Shown here: piece by piece, positions 52,849 through 61,851 of the stretch
Layout: each line of letters opens with the position of its first letter
Numbering within the stretch: the stretch's first letter is position 1
Assembly: GCA_035461905.1 (NCBI GenBank)
Contig: DATHUV010000004.1
Coordinates: 36,582 to 100,581, forward strand
DNA length: 64,000 nucleotides
Source: SZUA-442 sp035461905
GTDB taxonomy: Bacteria; Actinomycetota; Acidimicrobiia; Spongiisociales; UBA5794
Direction: 5' to 3'
Notes under the pieces: generated by a model
The model's database searches: none
The model's input: the letters and a program-made list of their open reading frames with translations, nothing else
Told to the model about the DNA's origin: nothing
Program-made: the position numbers and the translations under genes

Positions 52849-53976
52849 TCAGGGGATGAGGATCACCCTGTCGCCGATCTCTGCCCATTCGAACATCGCT
52901 TCCGCGTCGTCCCAGAGCTGACGGACACAGCCGCCGGACCGATGTGTTCCGAGTTGTGCCGGGGTCTGGAGCGGTGCAGAGTCCGGCCATACGGGAATGG
53001 AGTGGAAGCCGTAGGGCCACTCACCCCTCGCGAAGCGGACCATGAACTCCATCGTGATCCCGTCATAGGGTGCGTAGGCGTAGCGAGACATCGAGTACAC
53101 GTTGTATCGGCCCACGCCGGGAATGCCGCGCCGGCCGGACACCTGATGCGTCTTTGCGAGTTCACCGGTGCCCTCGATCATCCACACGCGCTGTCCGCTC
53201 TCGGTCATGATGATGCGCCGACCCGACCCCACCGCGGGGTACGGGAGCTCCGGCTTGACCGGGGATACGGTTCCCGTTCGTGCGACGTACTCGGCGGATT
53301 CGGTGAACTGGGCAACGACTTCGCCGCGATGCATGGACTCGGATCCGATCCGCGTTCTGAAGGCCTCGATGGCGCCCGCGCCGGGCTCGCGGCCCAGCAC
53401 GTCGCGGTACAGCATCCACACCAGTCCGGTATCGGTGATGTTGCCGTAGCGACCGAGGAACTCCCTCGAATGGGTGAAGGCCTCTGCGATGGTCACGAGG
53501 GGCAGGCCGTTCCAGTAGCGGCCGGCCCAATACTCGAGCTCGAACGAGGTCGGCCTGCGTTCGAAGAGTGCGCAATAGAGCCGCACGATCGAGTCCGAGA
53601 CGTCCCTGTCCTGGCGATCGGGACCTGTGAAGGCGAACGCCCTGACGGCAGGGGCGGGAAGGTCTGCACCTGCCAGGACGCCGGCAGACGCAGTGTCGGC
53701 TCCCGCAGCAGCCCAGAGCGCCGCCTCATCAGGGAACCGAATCAGTTCGAGTGGGGAGTCGACGGCGTCGGGATCGTCCTTGTTGAAGGCCGCGTCCTCG
53801 CCGACGGTGTCGCCGGGCGTGAGGGATGCACGGACCCCTGTCGCAGCCGTATTGACGACGCACTCGGGCCCTTGGGCCTCCTCGGAGCTCCCCGTCGAGG
53901 CCGAGACCGGCACGACGAGCATCGCCACCGCGGTGATGGTGGTCACGAATACGGCGAGGCGGGAACGACCGGACAT
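52849..53976 (-). CDS. Secreted DUF4214 / L,D-transpeptidase (YkuD-like) fusion
   Basis: The 375-residue protein begins with a signal peptide (SRLAVFVTTITAVAMLVVPVSA). Residues about 120-255 are DUF4214-like, two copies of a helical unit (SIVRLYCALFERRPTSFELEYWAG and GLVWMLYRDVLGREPGAGAIEAF). The C-terminal 130 residues are a YkuD domain with the catalytic SGGCVR and upstream His in THRSGGC, and GFHSIPVWPD. YkuD enzymes cross-link or anchor peptidoglycan via L,D-bonds. ATG 53976 is used; the ribosome site is weak. Confidence 0.85.
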   Translation of the reverse strand: MSGRSRLAVFVTTITAVAMLVVPVSASTGSSEEAQGPECVVNTAATGVRASLTPGDTVGEDAAFNKDDPDAVDSPLELIRFPDEAALWAAAGADTASAGVLAGADLPAPAVRAFAFTGPDRQDRDVSDSIVRLYCALFERRPTSFELEYWAGRYWNGLPLVTIAEAFTHSREFLGRYGNITDTGLVWMLYRDVLGREPGAGAIEAFRTRIGSESMHRGEVVAQFTESAEYVARTGTVSPVKPELPYPAVGSGRRIIMTESGQRVWMIEGTGELAKTHQVSGRRGIPGVGRYNVYSMSRYAYAPYDGITMEFMVRFARGEWPYGFHSIPVWPDSAPLQTPAQLGTHRSGGCVRQLWDDAEAMFEWAEIGDRVILIP

Positions 53977-54129
53977 CGGGCGCAAGGGTACCGCATGCCG
54001 TCGCGTTCGCGTGCAACCCACAGCGCGCCCGGGCCGGAACACCCGACAGGCGACGGGGTCTGTGTCACAGGCGTGGCGTAGGGTGGACTACGGCGTTTCA
54101 ATGTGGCGCGCTGACACGAGGAGGCATGG

Positions 54130-54921
54130 ATGGGGCTCACACACGGAATCCACGGCTGGTCGGACGTCGCAGTACCCGACATGGAGGCCGGTGCCGCGTT
54201 CTATACGGCCCTGTTCGGCTGGGAGAGATTCGATAGCGGACCGAGTGATTCGATGCCGTACACGATGTTCACGAAGGACGGCGCAGTCGTCGCCGGAATG
54301 GGACCCCTCGGACCCGATCAGGCAGATGCGGGTCAGCCGCCGGCATGGTCCGCCTACATCATCGTCGACGACGTCGATGAGATCCAGGCGCGGGCGGTCG
54401 AGCTCGGTGCGACGCCGCTCATGGAACCGCACCAGATCATGGATGCGGGGCGGATGACCTTCATGATCGACCCCACCGGTGCCGCAATCGGGTTCTGGCA
54501 GTCGGGCACGCACGACGGAGCCGAGGTATTCAACGAACCGGACACCGTCACGTGGAACGACCTCGCCACGCGTGATGTCGAATCCGCGAAGTCCTTCTAC
54601 ATGGGTTTGCTCGGTTGGGAGGCCTCACCGATGCCGATGGGTGAGGGCACCTATTGGACGTTCTCCAACGCCGGTCGCATGAATGGCGGAGCGTGGGACA
54701 TGACTGGCTCCATGGGCGACGACGTTGCCCCGCACTGGCTGAACTGGTTCCGAGTGTCTGACTGCAGGGGCAAGGCGGAGTGGGTCACCGAACTCGGCGG
54801 GACCGTGGTTCGCGAACCCTCCGAGACGGGTGTCGGTATCTCGGCCGTGGTTGCGGACCCCTTTGGGGCCCTGTTCGGCATCATCGAGACGGACCAGGTG
54901 GACGGCCAGCCCCCGCGCTGA
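54130..54921 (+). CDS. Tandem VOC (glyoxalase-like) domain protein
   Basis: The 263-residue protein contains two glyoxalase/bleomycin-resistance (VOC) domains: residues about 6-122 (WSDVAVPDMEAGAAFYTALFGWE, IDPTGAAIGFW) and about 138-255 (WNDLATRDVESAKSFYMGLLGWE, VADPFGALFGII). Each has the repeated D..AA..FY...FGW pattern and the terminal Glu-like position. Metal ligands are partly kept (H-S-type first position replaced by W). The function is unknown. ATG 54130 has GAGGAGG five bases upstream. Confidence 0.88.
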   Translation: MGLTHGIHGWSDVAVPDMEAGAAFYTALFGWERFDSGPSDSMPYTMFTKDGAVVAGMGPLGPDQADAGQPPAWSAYIIVDDVDEIQARAVELGATPLMEPHQIMDAGRMTFMIDPTGAAIGFWQSGTHDGAEVFNEPDTVTWNDLATRDVESAKSFYMGLLGWEASPMPMGEGTYWTFSNAGRMNGGAWDMTGSMGDDVAPHWLNWFRVSDCRGKAEWVTELGGTVVREPSETGVGISAVVADPFGALFGIIETDQVDGQPPR

Positions 54922-55005
54922 AACCGGCGACCCTACCACGAGGTGATGTCCGGGCGACTCAGCTCGAACGCCTGACTACGTCGCGGGAACTGGCACACTC
55001 TCGAC

Positions 55006-56880
55006 ATGATGACCAACGCACGCAGGCGGTCCCGCATGGTGCTGGTGGCAGCGATACTCCTCGTGTCGCCGACCCTCGGACCTGGGCCTGATGCATCCGC
55101 TGCCGATGTTGTCGACACCGTGGGGCTCGTCGATCCCGACACGGGGATCTGGCGTCTGAGATCCGAGACCGGATCCATCGCAACGTTCTTCTACGGTGAT
55201 CCCGGGGACGTCCCATTCGCAGGTGATTGGGACTGCGACGGGATCGACACACCGGGGCTGTATCGGCAATCCGACGGGTACGTCTACCTTCGCAATGCGA
55301 ATACGCAGGGGACCGCCGACGTCTCGTTCTTCTTCGGGAATCCCGGGGATATCCCGCTACCCGGTGACTTCAACATGGATGGCTGCGACACCGTTTCGAT
55401 CTACCGGCCGTCCGAGAGCAGGGTGTTCATCATCAACGAGTTGGGGGACGCCGATGCGGGGCTCGGATCGGCGGAGTTCGACTTCTTCTTCGGGAATCCC
55501 GGAGACACACCGTTCACGGGCGACTTCAACGCAGACGGCACCGACACAGTGGGCCTGTACCGCGAGACCACGGGGTTGACCTACATGCGCCTCACCAACA
55601 CGCAGGGAAACGCAGACCTCGAGTTCTTCTTCGGAGACCCAGGAGATCGGTTCGTCGGTGGCGACTGGGATGGCGACGGAATCGACTCGCCCGGCGTGTA
55701 TCGACCATCCGATTCGCGATTCCACCTGAAGAACACGAACACCCAGGGAAACGCCGACGTGACGTTCCCCTTCGGGATCGGATCGTGGCTGCCGATCGCC
55801 GGGCGGTGGGGGGAGGTCGCAACCGTCCCTCCCCTGACACTCGACCTGGTCGCGTCGGGCCTGTCACAGCCACTGTTCCTCGATGCTCCGACCGGGGACG
55901 AGCGCCTCTTCGTCGCCGAGAAAGGCGGCCGCATCCGCATCATCGAGAACGGGTTGGTCCTTCCGACGCCGTTCCTCCAGATCAACGGGATATCGACGGA
56001 CGGCGAGCGCGGACTTCTCGGCATGGCGTTCCACCCCGATTTCGCCGTCAACGGACGGTTCTTCGTGCACTACACGGACGGGTCCGGAACGAGCCGAGTC
56101 GTGGAGTATTTCGCGGCCGCAGGCGCGGACGTTGCCGATCCGAGCCCTCTCAGGACATTGCTCACGGTCGGCCAACCGGCGTCGAACCACAACGGCGGCA
56201 TGATCGAGTTCGGCCCTGATGATCGCCTCTTCGTCTCTCTCGGCGATGGCGGTGGCTCCCCAGGAAACCGGCCGTCCGACACGAACGACCTGCTCGGCTC
56301 CATCCTCCGCCTCGACGTCGACGCCTCCGCACCGAACAACGGGGCACCAGGGAACCCGTACGAGGGTGCCCAGGGTGACGACCGGATCTGGGCGATCGGG
56401 GTGAGGAATCCCTGGCGGACCTCCATCGACGAGGCGTCCGGGACGTTCATCGTCGCCGACGTGGGCCAGGATCGCCGCGAAGAGGTCAACGTGGTACCCG
56501 TCGGTGTCGGTGGCCTCGACTACGGGTGGCCGTCGATGGAGGGATCGCTGTGCTACCCCGAGGGCTCGTCCTGCTCATCGGCCGGCAAAGTGTTGCCCGT
56601 CGTGGAGTACACCCACGCCGAGGGCCGATCGATCACAGGCGGCTACGTGTACCGGGGTTCCGAGATGCCTGAGCTTGCCGGCCGGTACTTCTATGGCGAT
56701 TTCGGCACCGGCTTCATCCGCAGCTTCGAGATCGTTGGCACGACGGCCGTCAACCACCTCGACCACACGCTCGAACTCGGAACCGTCAGCTTGCTCAGCT
56801 CGTTCGGCACCGACGGTTCCGGTGAGCTGTATGTCCTTTCGCTCAGCGGGAACGTGTACAGGATCAGCCGATCCAACTGA
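55006..56880 (+). CDS. Secreted GNPGD-repeat protein with C-terminal sugar (PQQ-type) dehydrogenase-like domain
   Basis: The 624-residue protein has a signal peptide (SRMVLVAAILLVSP, cleavage near ASA) and, at residues 40-269, the repeat module of the proteins at 3122 and 22938, here N-terminal. Residues about 275-620 are a soluble glucose/sorbosone dehydrogenase (GSDH, PF07995) six-bladed propeller: RLFVAEKGGRIRI, GERGLLGMAFHPDF, NHNGGMIEFGPD, SLGDGGGSPG, WAIGVRNPWR and DVGQDRREEVNV. Active-site residues appear kept, but PQQ dependence is inferred. M1 is 55006 or 55009. Confidence 0.88.
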   Translation: MMTNARRRSRMVLVAAILLVSPTLGPGPDASAADVVDTVGLVDPDTGIWRLRSETGSIATFFYGDPGDVPFAGDWDCDGIDTPGLYRQSDGYVYLRNANTQGTADVSFFFGNPGDIPLPGDFNMDGCDTVSIYRPSESRVFIINELGDADAGLGSAEFDFFFGNPGDTPFTGDFNADGTDTVGLYRETTGLTYMRLTNTQGNADLEFFFGDPGDRFVGGDWDGDGIDSPGVYRPSDSRFHLKNTNTQGNADVTFPFGIGSWLPIAGRWGEVATVPPLTLDLVASGLSQPLFLDAPTGDERLFVAEKGGRIRIIENGLVLPTPFLQINGISTDGERGLLGMAFHPDFAVNGRFFVHYTDGSGTSRVVEYFAAAGADVADPSPLRTLLTVGQPASNHNGGMIEFGPDDRLFVSLGDGGGSPGNRPSDTNDLLGSILRLDVDASAPNNGAPGNPYEGAQGDDRIWAIGVRNPWRTSIDEASGTFIVADVGQDRREEVNVVPVGVGGLDYGWPSMEGSLCYPEGSSCSSAGKVLPVVEYTHAEGRSITGGYVYRGSEMPELAGRYFYGDFGTGFIRSFEIVGTTAVNHLDHTLELGTVSLLSSFGTDGSGELYVLSLSGNVYRISRSN

Positions 56881-56921
56881 CGCGGCACCGGCGAGCACCG
56901 AACCCCACCCATCGGCACCGA

Positions 56922-57353
56922 TCAGTCCCGTGACCTACGGTCGAGCTCACTCTCGAGGGCCTCGGTCGCGTACTGCATGAGGACGGGATCCCACGACTTT
57001 TCACCGACGGGCGTGCCGCGTTGCTCGTCGAGCAGCTCCAGGACGCCATCACGAAGGGTCCGTGCCCACGCCCTGCCCTTCGCGCTCGTGATGAAGGACG
57101 TCGTCCCGTCGGCGTTGACGCGAAGGACCCTCGCCTCGATCTGGGGATTCGTCCTCGACCCCTTCTCGCCGTAGAGGAGGAGGATCGCTCCAGCCGGGAC
57201 GTCCTGGATGCCCCCGGTAGCGATGAACTCGCCTTCGAACGCCCATCCCGAAGCGAGGGAGCCGTCGACGTTCGTGACGACCTTCGCCCAGTTCTTGCGG
57301 CGCTCGTCGCCGACGACCGGGACGTCGACCGGGATCAGCACGGATTCGTCCAT
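56922..57353 (-). CDS. Hypothetical protein
   Basis: Not recognised. The 143-residue soluble protein begins MDESVLIPVDVPVVGDERRKNWAK, has several short beta segments (GWAFEGEFIATGGIQDVPAGAILLLYGEK, RVLRVNADGTTSFIT) and ends helical. No motif indicates a function. ATG 57353 is used rather than the upstream frame to 57452. It converges with the dehydrogenase gene 41 bases away. Confidence 0.65.
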   Translation of the reverse strand: MDESVLIPVDVPVVGDERRKNWAKVVTNVDGSLASGWAFEGEFIATGGIQDVPAGAILLLYGEKGSRTNPQIEARVLRVNADGTTSFITSAKGRAWARTLRDGVLELLDEQRGTPVGEKSWDPVLMQYATEALESELDRRSRD

Positions 57354-57523
57354 GGGGCTCAGGGTACCGGTTCGCGATGTCGCGGAGCAGGAGGTCGCGC
57401 CAGCGGCTTCATCCGGCCGTCGTCGACGCGGCGCCGGTTGCCGTTGAGGCACTAGTCAGTTCTCGCACTCCACAAGCCTTCTCGTCCGATCGCGCCAACC
57501 AGCCGATGGCATCGTGAGAGATC

Positions 57524-58540
57524 ATGGAAGACCACCACACCACACCACCCGCGTTCGTCGTCTTCGCCGTTGCCGGCGGCCTCCTCTTCATGCTCGGTGG
57601 CCTGATCACAGCGGCGTCGTCAGACGAGCGCGCCGTGCTGGCTGCCGGCGCCATCGCCTTCGTCCTACTCGGCTTCTACGCGGTCGCAACCGTCATCCGT
57701 CACAATCGGCTCGTGGCGGAGATGCGTGTCCTCTCGAGGTCGCTGCAGGAGGCCCACAAGTCCGATCGCGCGATGCGTACCCGCGTGGCCGTCACGCTGC
57801 GCGAGCCGGTCACGACGATCGTCGGGTTTGCCGACGCGCTCGTCGAAAGGGATGACATGTCGACCGATCAGCGAAGGGCGATGACGCGAGAGTTGTTGGC
57901 CAACGCCCGCGAGGTCGATCAGGCGTTGGCGGGCCTCGCATCCGAAGGCTCGATCGGTGTCACCGGACGCGTGGACGGTGTCGTCCTCCTCGACCACGAG
58001 CTGATGTCCATCGCATCGTCGATCGTGGGAGACCTCGAGTTCGAAACCTGGTTCGCGCCGTCGCGCGCATGGGGAGACTCGGCGTTGGTGCGCCAGATCC
58101 TCCGCACGATCCTCTCAGGAGCCCGGTCCAATGGCTGCAGGTCGCTCGTCCTGAAGACGGACCGGCGAGGTGATCGTGTGGCGGCGACGATCTCGGGACG
58201 ATGTGAGCTCCTGCCCGCCGAGGGAATCGCTGCACTCACAGGGAACGCGCACGGCGGTGACCTCATGGACGAGCAGTACCTCATCCTTCGGGACGCCCGA
58301 GCAGCTGCCGCCAGCATGGGCGGCACGATCGGCTACGCAGAAGCGCTCGGTGTGTCCCACATCGTGGTGGAACTTCCCGCAGCCCCCGAGGACGTGAACC
58401 TCAATACGCCCCGGCAGAGGGCTCCCGAAGGTCGACGGACCGCCGGAACCGCAGGACGCAATTCCGTGATCGCCCCTGTCGAGATGTCCGGCGACCGATT
58501 CACCCCCGTAATCCGGTTCACCCGAGAGATCGCCTCCTAG
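57524..58540 (+). CDS. Membrane protein with degenerate histidine-kinase-like core
   Basis: The 338-residue protein has two N-terminal helices (VVFAVAGGLLFMLGGLITAA, VLAAGAIAFVLLGFYAVATV), then a coiled stretch, then a HisKA-like segment RTRVAVTLREPVTTIVGFADAL. The usual SHELRTP histidine is replaced by Val (AVTLREP). A HATPase-like part follows (LVRQILRTILSGARSNG), where the N-box Asn (NLL.NA) is Gly. Kinase activity is therefore unlikely. No response regulator adjoins it. It may be a sensor scaffold. Confidence 0.72.
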   Translation: MEDHHTTPPAFVVFAVAGGLLFMLGGLITAASSDERAVLAAGAIAFVLLGFYAVATVIRHNRLVAEMRVLSRSLQEAHKSDRAMRTRVAVTLREPVTTIVGFADALVERDDMSTDQRRAMTRELLANAREVDQALAGLASEGSIGVTGRVDGVVLLDHELMSIASSIVGDLEFETWFAPSRAWGDSALVRQILRTILSGARSNGCRSLVLKTDRRGDRVAATISGRCELLPAEGIAALTGNAHGGDLMDEQYLILRDARAAAASMGGTIGYAEALGVSHIVVELPAAPEDVNLNTPRQRAPEGRRTAGTAGRNSVIAPVEMSGDRFTPVIRFTREIAS

Positions 58541-58592
58541 CTTCACCCATGTTCAGCGTCGCGGCGGGACAATTACCGGCGGGCGGGGAGGG

Positions 58593-59555
58593 TCAGCACA
58601 GGGCGACGATGTCAGCGAGCGCCTGCTTGTTGGTTCCTGACGGGGTAAGCATCATCAGGTGTCCAATCGGGTTCTGAGCAGCGACTTCGCGGGCCTTCTC
58701 GGCGGCGCACGTCGCGACGTCGGCGGTGACCGGCATGAGGTAGGCGATCTGCTCGAGCGAGTAGGACTGGAGCACCGGCGTCGCTGTGAAGGCGGGTTGC
58801 GGCTGGTCCGGGTACAGCTTGCCGAGCGGGTCGGGATCGAAACGGGGCACCAGGTGGACGCCTCCCGCAGGTCCCCAGATCATGGCGATCGACACAGCCT
58901 CGCAACGCTCGATCCGCACGGATCCGAGGAGCTCTTCCGCCTCGTCGAGCGTCGGGCGATCCGTTGCATCTGAAGTGATTGCAACGGTGCCAAGAGCCCC
59001 TTCGGCACCGAGTTGAGGCAGCGGGCCGAGGTACGGGAGGTCCACGATCGCGTATCCGGGTGCGCCTTCGAGCCTGATCTCCATCATCGGGACGCTCACG
59101 CCGTCGATGTCGAGGTCGACGCCCGATGGTCCGACGACTTCCCACCCCGGCAGGATGGCGGTGTCGTAGTCGAAGGCGGACTCGGTCACGTACATCCGCA
59201 CACCGTCGGCGTCCAGGGAGACCTCATCGGAGCCGGAGCCGCCCGTCGTACCCTGCCATGACCAGGTCGGCAGCGGTGTGAAGCGGAACACATCGCCGCC
59301 TCGGGTGTCGATCCCATCGGCACATCCGGGCCCGATCGTGTTCGCAGCCTGCGGGCCGTGCGCGGTGAACCGGGCGATGGGAACGGCGACGGCCGTGTCA
59401 GGTGCATCATCGGGAGCAGAGTCACCGCCACCTGCGGCTGTGGTCGAAGGAGACGTCCCGGTAGTGGACGTGGGATCACCGGTTTCAGCGCCGTCCCCGC
59501 CACCGCACGAAGCCGCAAACAAGGCCATCACGACCAGAACTCCCAATCTCCACAT
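58593..59555 (-). CDS. Predicted lipoprotein of unknown function
   Basis: The 320-residue protein has a lipoprotein signal: MWRLGVLVVMALFAASCGGG, with the lipobox ASC at residues 15-17, followed by a Thr/Ser/Gly-rich linker (TSTTGTSPSTTAAGGGDS). The mature part is not recognised; it contains several aromatic and acidic beta-strand-like segments (FRFTPLPTWSWQG, MIWGPAGGVHLVPRF). ATG 59555 has GGGAG six bases upstream. It converges with the pseudo-kinase gene. Confidence 0.78.
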   Translation of the reverse strand: MWRLGVLVVMALFAASCGGGDGAETGDPTSTTGTSPSTTAAGGGDSAPDDAPDTAVAVPIARFTAHGPQAANTIGPGCADGIDTRGGDVFRFTPLPTWSWQGTTGGSGSDEVSLDADGVRMYVTESAFDYDTAILPGWEVVGPSGVDLDIDGVSVPMMEIRLEGAPGYAIVDLPYLGPLPQLGAEGALGTVAITSDATDRPTLDEAEELLGSVRIERCEAVSIAMIWGPAGGVHLVPRFDPDPLGKLYPDQPQPAFTATPVLQSYSLEQIAYLMPVTADVATCAAEKAREVAAQNPIGHLMMLTPSGTNKQALADIVALC

Positions 59556-59774
59556 GTCGTGCTCCCGTTCATCGGTGGTCGACTCGACGCTGCGACACCC
59601 TACCGAGCACTGCCGGACGGATGCCAACCTGTACCGTGTCGAAGGGACGAGGCCTCTAACGTCGCGTGCCGCGCACGGCGGCCCGACTCGAGTGGTACCT
59701 ACCAGACAGGCAACGCCAGATTCCCGCAATCCGTGCGTGGCCCACGAGTAGCGTTTGGCCGACGAGGAGGAATC

Positions 59775-60221
59775 GTGACCCGGTCGACACGTGAGGCGAC
59801 GGCAGACGGTTCATGGATGCTGTGGACCACCATTGGACTGGCCGTGATCTGGATCGCGGTCCTGGCGATCAGCGTGTTCTCGCCCGACCTTGTGACAGGG
59901 AGTCAACAGGAGCACCTGCCCATCGCCGCCCTGACTGCGTGGCTCTGGGGCCTCGTCAGCACCATCGGCTTCCTGTGGGGGATGGCGAAGCTGCGCGGCA
60001 ACGCCGATCGGAAGCCGATCTGGATCGGGCTCAGCGTCTCGGTGGGTGGCATCTGGCTCGTCGCCACCGTCCTCAGCCTTACCCTGCCCGCCTTCGAGAC
60101 TGGGACGGACCCCACGACGCTCCCCTTCGGCGCCATGGTGGCCCCACTCGCCGCGGCCGTCCTGACCGCGCTTGCTTCCATCGTCGCAGGGATCTTCAGC
60201 AGGGGTCCGGGGAATGGCTGA
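59775..60221 (+). CDS. Hypothetical four-helix membrane protein
   Basis: Not recognised. The 148-residue protein has four helices (WTTIGLAVIWIAVLAISVF, ALTAWLWGLVSTIGFLWGMA, IWIGLSVSVGGIWLVATVL, PLAAAVLTALASIVAGIF). GTG 59775 is selected because AGGAGG lies four bases upstream; the longer frame to 59358 overlaps the lipoprotein gene antisense. Confidence 0.75.
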   Translation: MTRSTREATADGSWMLWTTIGLAVIWIAVLAISVFSPDLVTGSQQEHLPIAALTAWLWGLVSTIGFLWGMAKLRGNADRKPIWIGLSVSVGGIWLVATVLSLTLPAFETGTDPTTLPFGAMVAPLAAAVLTALASIVAGIFSRGPGNG

Positions 60222-60253
60222 CGCCGCTGCCGACGAGCGCGACACGGTCGCCG

Positions 60254-60703
60254 TCAGTTCTTGGACCTCCGCGGTCCGGCAATCCTCTGTTCGAGGGGGC
60301 CGTTGCGTCTCGTGATGAATCGCAGCGCGTGCAGGGCGACGATGATGCCCCACAGGCCCGCGATGTAGAAGAACCACCAGCCTCCGCCGCCGAGGGCATC
60401 GACGAAAGCGAGGATGGAGACGGTGACCGTGTACGCGAGGACGTGGCGGAGGAACCTCATCCGACGCCGCACGGCCGATCGGGATTCCTTGACGGACCGT
60501 CGATCCTGGCGTGACATTCGGCGAACCGCCTCATCGACGGCGGCCGATGAGATGCCGAGCTCATCCGCGATGCGGTAGAGGTCCGCTCGCGACAGGCCGT
60601 GACGGCGATCGTTGCCGGCTGACTCGATCGCCCCTGCGAGGTCGAGGATGTCCGCCGTCTCGTCGCCGTCGAACCACTGATCGCTCTCGCGCATCCGCTC
60701 CAT
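60254..60703 (-). CDS. Two-helix (2TM domain) protein with helical N-terminus
   Basis: The 149-residue protein has an acidic, helical N-terminal part (DQWFDGDETADILDLAGAIES, RRHGLSRADLYRIADELGISSAAVDEAVRR), a UBA-like or HTH-like segment, a basic hinge (RSAVRRRMRFLRHV) and two helices (LAYTVTVSILAFVDALGG and WWFFYIAGLWGIIVALHALRF), the 2TM (PF13239) pattern. Its role is unknown. ATG 60703 and 60694 are both possible starts. Confidence 0.75.
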   Translation of the reverse strand: MERMRESDQWFDGDETADILDLAGAIESAGNDRRHGLSRADLYRIADELGISSAAVDEAVRRMSRQDRRSVKESRSAVRRRMRFLRHVLAYTVTVSILAFVDALGGGGWWFFYIAGLWGIIVALHALRFITRRNGPLEQRIAGPRRSKN

Positions 60704-60794
60704 CGGGACAAGGTACCCGAATCGGGCGACACCGTCAGTCCGGACGTACCCCCACTGGTACCGTGGCCGCTGACCCGACCGATTGGAGGATCCC

Positions 60795-61550
60795 ATGTGC
60801 TTCGACATCGATGCGTCTCCGCCGATTACCCCCATCACGGGCGGCTCCGTGGCGCACGCTGACCTCGAGCTCACCTCCTCGGACGGAACGCGGTTCGCTG
60901 CTTTCGAGGCGACGGACGGGGGCGAGGCCGCGGTTCTCATCCTTCCTGACGTCCGCGGCCTGTTCCCGTTCTACGAGGAACTCGCATTGCGCTTCGCAGA
61001 GCACGGAATCGATGCGATCGCGATCGACTACTTCGGCCGAACTGCGGGCGCCGCGAAGCGCACGGAGGACTGGGACTTCATGCCGCACGTGAGACAGACC
61101 ACCCTCGACAGGATCCGGGAGGATGTCCGTGCCGCGCTGAACCACCTCAGGGGTGACGCAGGCGAACGGAGCGTCTTCATCGTCGGATTCTGTTTCGGAG
61201 GATCGAACAGCTGGTACATGGGCGCGAGTGACCTCGGTCTGAGCGGTGTCGTCGGCTTCTACGGTCATCCGGATCGAACCGGTGTTCCCCAAGGGGCTCC
61301 CACTGTCATCGCCTCTGTTACGGACATCTCCTGCCCGGTCCTCGCACTCCAGGCAGGGGACGATCCCGGGATACCAACCGAGGCCAACGACCGCTTCCGC
61401 GCAGCGATGGAAGCTGCCGGTATCGATGGGACCGTCATCGAGTACCCAGATGCACCCCACTCGTTCTTCGACCGGAAACAGGCCGACTACTCGGCCGAAT
61501 CCGCCGATGCCTGGCAGCGCATCCTCTCCTTCATCACCGAACACGCATGA
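60795..61550 (+). CDS. Dienelactone hydrolase family protein
   Basis: The 251-residue alpha/beta hydrolase matches carboxymethylenebutenolidase-like proteins: PDVRGLFPFYEELALRFAEHG, then the cysteine nucleophile in GFCFGG (about residue 137), Asp in LALQAGDDPG, and His in DAPHSFF. The Cys nucleophile is diagnostic for this family. The substrate is not known. ATG 60795 has GGAGG five bases upstream; a TTG at 60783 is not needed. Divergent from the 2TM gene. Confidence 0.9.
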   Translation: MCFDIDASPPITPITGGSVAHADLELTSSDGTRFAAFEATDGGEAAVLILPDVRGLFPFYEELALRFAEHGIDAIAIDYFGRTAGAAKRTEDWDFMPHVRQTTLDRIREDVRAALNHLRGDAGERSVFIVGFCFGGSNSWYMGASDLGLSGVVGFYGHPDRTGVPQGAPTVIASVTDISCPVLALQAGDDPGIPTEANDRFRAAMEAAGIDGTVIEYPDAPHSFFDRKQADYSAESADAWQRILSFITEHA

Positions 61551-61633
61551 TTCTTGGCTTCGCGAGTCCTCTCCCCATCACCCCGACGTGCCCGTGGTAC
61601 CTTGGAGAGTCCGACAACACGCAGAGGAGGTTC

Positions 61634-61807
61634 GTGTTGAAAGGCTTCCGTGCCGGCGTTGGCATGGCCATCGGTGCCGGACTTGGGCTCGTGTTTGGGC
61701 TCTTGTTCATCGACGATTGGTGGATCGGACCGGCGATCGGAGTCAGCCTGGGGTTGATCGTCGGGGCCATCATCGACCTTCAGACGCAGTCCGAGGACGC
61801 CGAGTAG
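61634..61807 (+). CDS. Small membrane protein with glycine-zipper helices
   Basis: The 57-residue protein has two hydrophobic stretches; the first, GVGMAIGAGLGLVFGLLF, has glycines every three to four residues as in glycine-zipper packing, and the second is IGPAIGVSLGLIVGAII. GAGGAGG is three bases before GTG 61634 (six before TTG 61637), so the start inside the longer frame is well supported. The function is unknown. Confidence 0.65.
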   Translation: MLKGFRAGVGMAIGAGLGLVFGLLFIDDWWIGPAIGVSLGLIVGAIIDLQTQSEDAE

Positions 61808-61851
61808 CCGCATTCATACCACGGTTGGTTTCATCACCTACTCTGCTGGTC

